This document shows, piece by piece, positions 62,336 to 64,000 of a stretch of 64,000 nucleotides of DNA (position 1 is its first letter; each line of letters starts with the position of its first letter). The DNA is taken from assembly GCA_003439945.1 (NCBI GenBank), contig QVRM01002050.1, forward strand, positions 136,501 to 200,500. The letters are read 5' to 3'. This stretch comes from Dermanyssus gallinae. Its lineage: Eukaryota > Arthropoda > Arachnida > Mesostigmata > Dermanyssidae. Below the pieces are notes generated by a model, which did not search any database, had not been told where the DNA came from, and saw nothing but the letters and a program-made list of their open reading frames with translations. A program made the position numbers and the translations under genes.

Positions 62336-63490
62336 ATGTCCTCCACCTCCAAGACACCCAAAGCCACAAACCATCCCATTAACGAGACCCCGTTGAGTCG
62401 GAATAGTACACATAAAATCGTGTGTAAAAAGTGCTCAACTGCGGTTCGTGCTACCTCTGTCATTTGCAACAGTTGTGCTTCTGCCTACCACGACCACTGT
62501 GCAAAAGTCAGTGCGGCCGGAATTAGGAAAGCAAAGCTCGACGACGCGTCATTTTTTTTGGCAGTTTTGTCGGGCAGGAACACGACTATCTCACTGCGCA
62601 TCGATACTGAGTGCGTCGAAGCATCAGGGCAGAGGCGCCATCAACCGCCATTAAGCGTACAACTGGCACAAAGGGCCGTTGCTGGTGTTCCTATGGCACC
62701 GACAAAGGCGAGTTCGGCATCAGCTGCAGTAACAGCAGCAGCTGGTGAGAGTTCTCTTGGCGGCGATGTGCCAGTGTGGGGTCAGAAAATACTTCGTGGC
62801 CTACAGTCGCTGACGGTCTGGCTTAGCGACCTTGAGAATAAAGTTTCTGAATGTGTAGCGACGTAGAGGGCGATTGTTCAGGTACAGGCTGAAGTTGTGA
62901 CGCTCAAATCTTGTTTGAACGATGTTGACTCGGCGATGCAATTCTATTCAGAAGAAGTCGCGGAAGCGAAACGTATGACTGAGGAGGCGAGGGCAATTGC
63001 ACTCGAGGGCAGAGGCACTGGTGCCGGAGGAAGTAATACCGTCGAAACGCAGATGCGATTTGCGGATCAATATCACCGCCGTAGTGACCTGATCATTACT
63101 GGACTTCCGTCGCGCGTCGGAGAGAAGGGCGAGGAACTCCGTGCGGATCTCGTTCAACTTTTCCACGCCATTGGGGAGGCGACAGAGGTGAAGGATATTG
63201 ACGTGGCCCATCGGCTACCTAGGACAACGAGAATAGGCAGTAAGGAAATGCCCGATAACCAACATGTAATCGTGCGCTTTGTCAACCGCTGGAAAAAGAT
63301 GGTCGTTCAACGTGCGTTTCGTGCGAAAAAGCTAAAGGCGTCGTTGGTTCGAACTCATGCCGGCAAGAACATTCCTGTATTCGCCAATGATCATCTCACA
63401 GCCTCCAACTCGACGCTATTCTATAAACTGCGTCAAATGAAACGACAAAAATTGATTACCGATGTAAGGTCTATAGACTGCCGGCTTTAG
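62336..63490 (+). pseudogene. LINE ORF1 with PHD-like finger and RRM-like domain (one in-frame TAG)
   Basis: A 385-codon frame broken only by a TAG at 62864-62866. The N-terminus has a PHD-like zinc finger (CKKC...CNSC...YHDHC, about residues 25-50). A short helical segment follows (LENKVSEC, then LKSCLNDVDSAMQF). An RRM-like region carries RSDLIITGLP...DIDVAHRLP...VIVRFVNRWKK, as in ORF1 proteins of CR1/Jockey/L1-type LINEs. The frame ends at 63490. The protein would bind element RNA. The single TAG could be a lesion or a readthrough site; a lesion is likelier. Confidence 0.75.
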
Positions 63491-63645
63491 ATCAAGTCTA
63501 CAGCCAAATCGCCCTGGCGGGTGGTGACGCTGGAGACGGAGCTGAAGACTTTAGCTGGACCGGCCGAATCACAAATACCAACATATGAATAGGACTATAG
63601 ATATAACTTCTTTTACATGTGACTCTTCGTCGCTTCTGGCAATAA

Positions 63646-64000
63646 ATACACTGTAATGTGAACGGGCTCAAGTCACATTGGCATGACCTCGAAACGTTCC
63701 TTGCAAGCCTGCCGTGCGAACCCCATGTGATAGCCATATCAGACACCAGGCTTCAGAAAGCCGAAACTTGTTCATTTAAGTTGCGCAATTATAATAGTTA
63801 CTACAGCTGTAAGTCAGGCTCTCGGGGAGGTGGAGTAGCTTTGTATATACGATGTGACTACGACGTTAATGTACGAAAAGAGCTGACTTTTGTAACTTCA
63901 GCTACCTTTTTCTGCGAGAGCTTAGTAGTGGAAGTGAGTGGTGTGGTGGAGGGAAAATCTCTTCTGGTTGGCGCATTCATTCGCCAGCCGTCTGGCAAAG
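63646..64000 (+). CDS. LINE ORF2 endonuclease N-terminus, partial (runs off right edge)
   Basis: The frame is open from 63646 to the edge without a Met at its start. It reads CNVNGLKSHWHDLETFL, then VIAISDTRLQKAE (catalytic Glu replaced by Asp in the usual ISETRL block), then SRGGGVALYIR. These are the first three blocks of a LINE AP-like endonuclease, about 155 bp after ORF1. The start codon cannot be fixed; expression by reinitiation or frameshift from ORF1 is possible. Confidence 0.72.
   Translation, partial: MHCNVNGLKSHWHDLETFLASLPCEPHVIAISDTRLQKAETCSFKLRNYNSYYSCKSGSRGGGVALYIRCDYDVNVRKELTFVTSATFFCESLVVEVSGVVEGKSLLVGAFIRQPSGK

Overview
The window reads as nuclear DNA from an arthropod near a chromosome end. 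It holds no bacterial operons and no intron-bearing host gene that I can recognise. Almost every coding-capable stretch belongs to a retrotransposon. Short blocks of (CCTAA)n, the complement of the arthropod telomere repeat TTAGG, recur at 3100, 11058, 20507, 31604, 37868, 38225 and 41455. Most sit exactly between the 5' end of one non-LTR retrotransposon and the poly(A) end of the next. The elements are of the R1 clade (ORF1 gag with CCHC knuckles; ORF2 with AP-like endonuclease, YADD reverse transcriptase and a C-terminal C-C-H-C motif). Together this is the hallmark of TRAS/SART-type telomere-targeted elements. I cannot name the species; an insect or chelicerate with TTAGG telomeres fits.

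Layout. From 1 to about 50.26 kb there is a head-to-tail array, all on the minus strand, of three R1-clade families. I call them family I (838-aa ORF1; copies near 1-3099, 16.5-18.9, 18.9-19.6, 31.6-37.9 and 41.5-50.3 kb), family II (copies at 3.1-4.6, 11.1-16.5, 19.6-20.5, 20.5-26.0, 26.0-31.6, 37.9 and 38.3-41.45 kb) and family III (one complete, apparently undamaged copy, 4589-11045). Because (TTAGG)n runs 5'->3' on the minus strand, the chromosome end should lie to the left and the centromere to the right. Many copies are 5'-truncated, internally deleted, frameshifted or mosaic between families.

Two plus-strand CR1-like LINEs interrupt the array: a nearly complete one at 42963-47965 inside a family I copy, and a 170-bp 3' stump at 38055-38224. 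At 50.8-51.9 kb an inverted, diverged R1-type RT remnant marks the proximal edge of the array.

From 51.9 to 64 kb there is ordinary repeat-rich DNA without telomeric repeats. It contains tRNA-derived SINEs (52.35, 54.1 and 60.5 kb), an LTR family that targets ATAT (solo copies at 52999 and 56679, an inverted partial copy ending at 59363), and a rearranged Mag-like Ty3/gypsy element with 150-bp LTRs (54722-57761) carrying one of those solo LTRs inside its gag. It also holds a minus-strand LINE 3' half (57.8-58.9 kb), a duplicated 560-bp repeat, and the 5' half of a plus-strand CR1-like LINE running off the right edge.

The genes do not form a host pathway. Each intact element encodes an RNA-binding ORF1 protein and an endonuclease/RT that would copy its RNA into CC|TAA nicks. 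The most notable signals are the 15-bp target duplication of family III at the first CCTAA of a telomeric tract, a 27-bp 5'-terminal box shared by families II and III, three short 3'-UTR blocks shared by families I and II, and two CTCF-like motifs in the family III leader.
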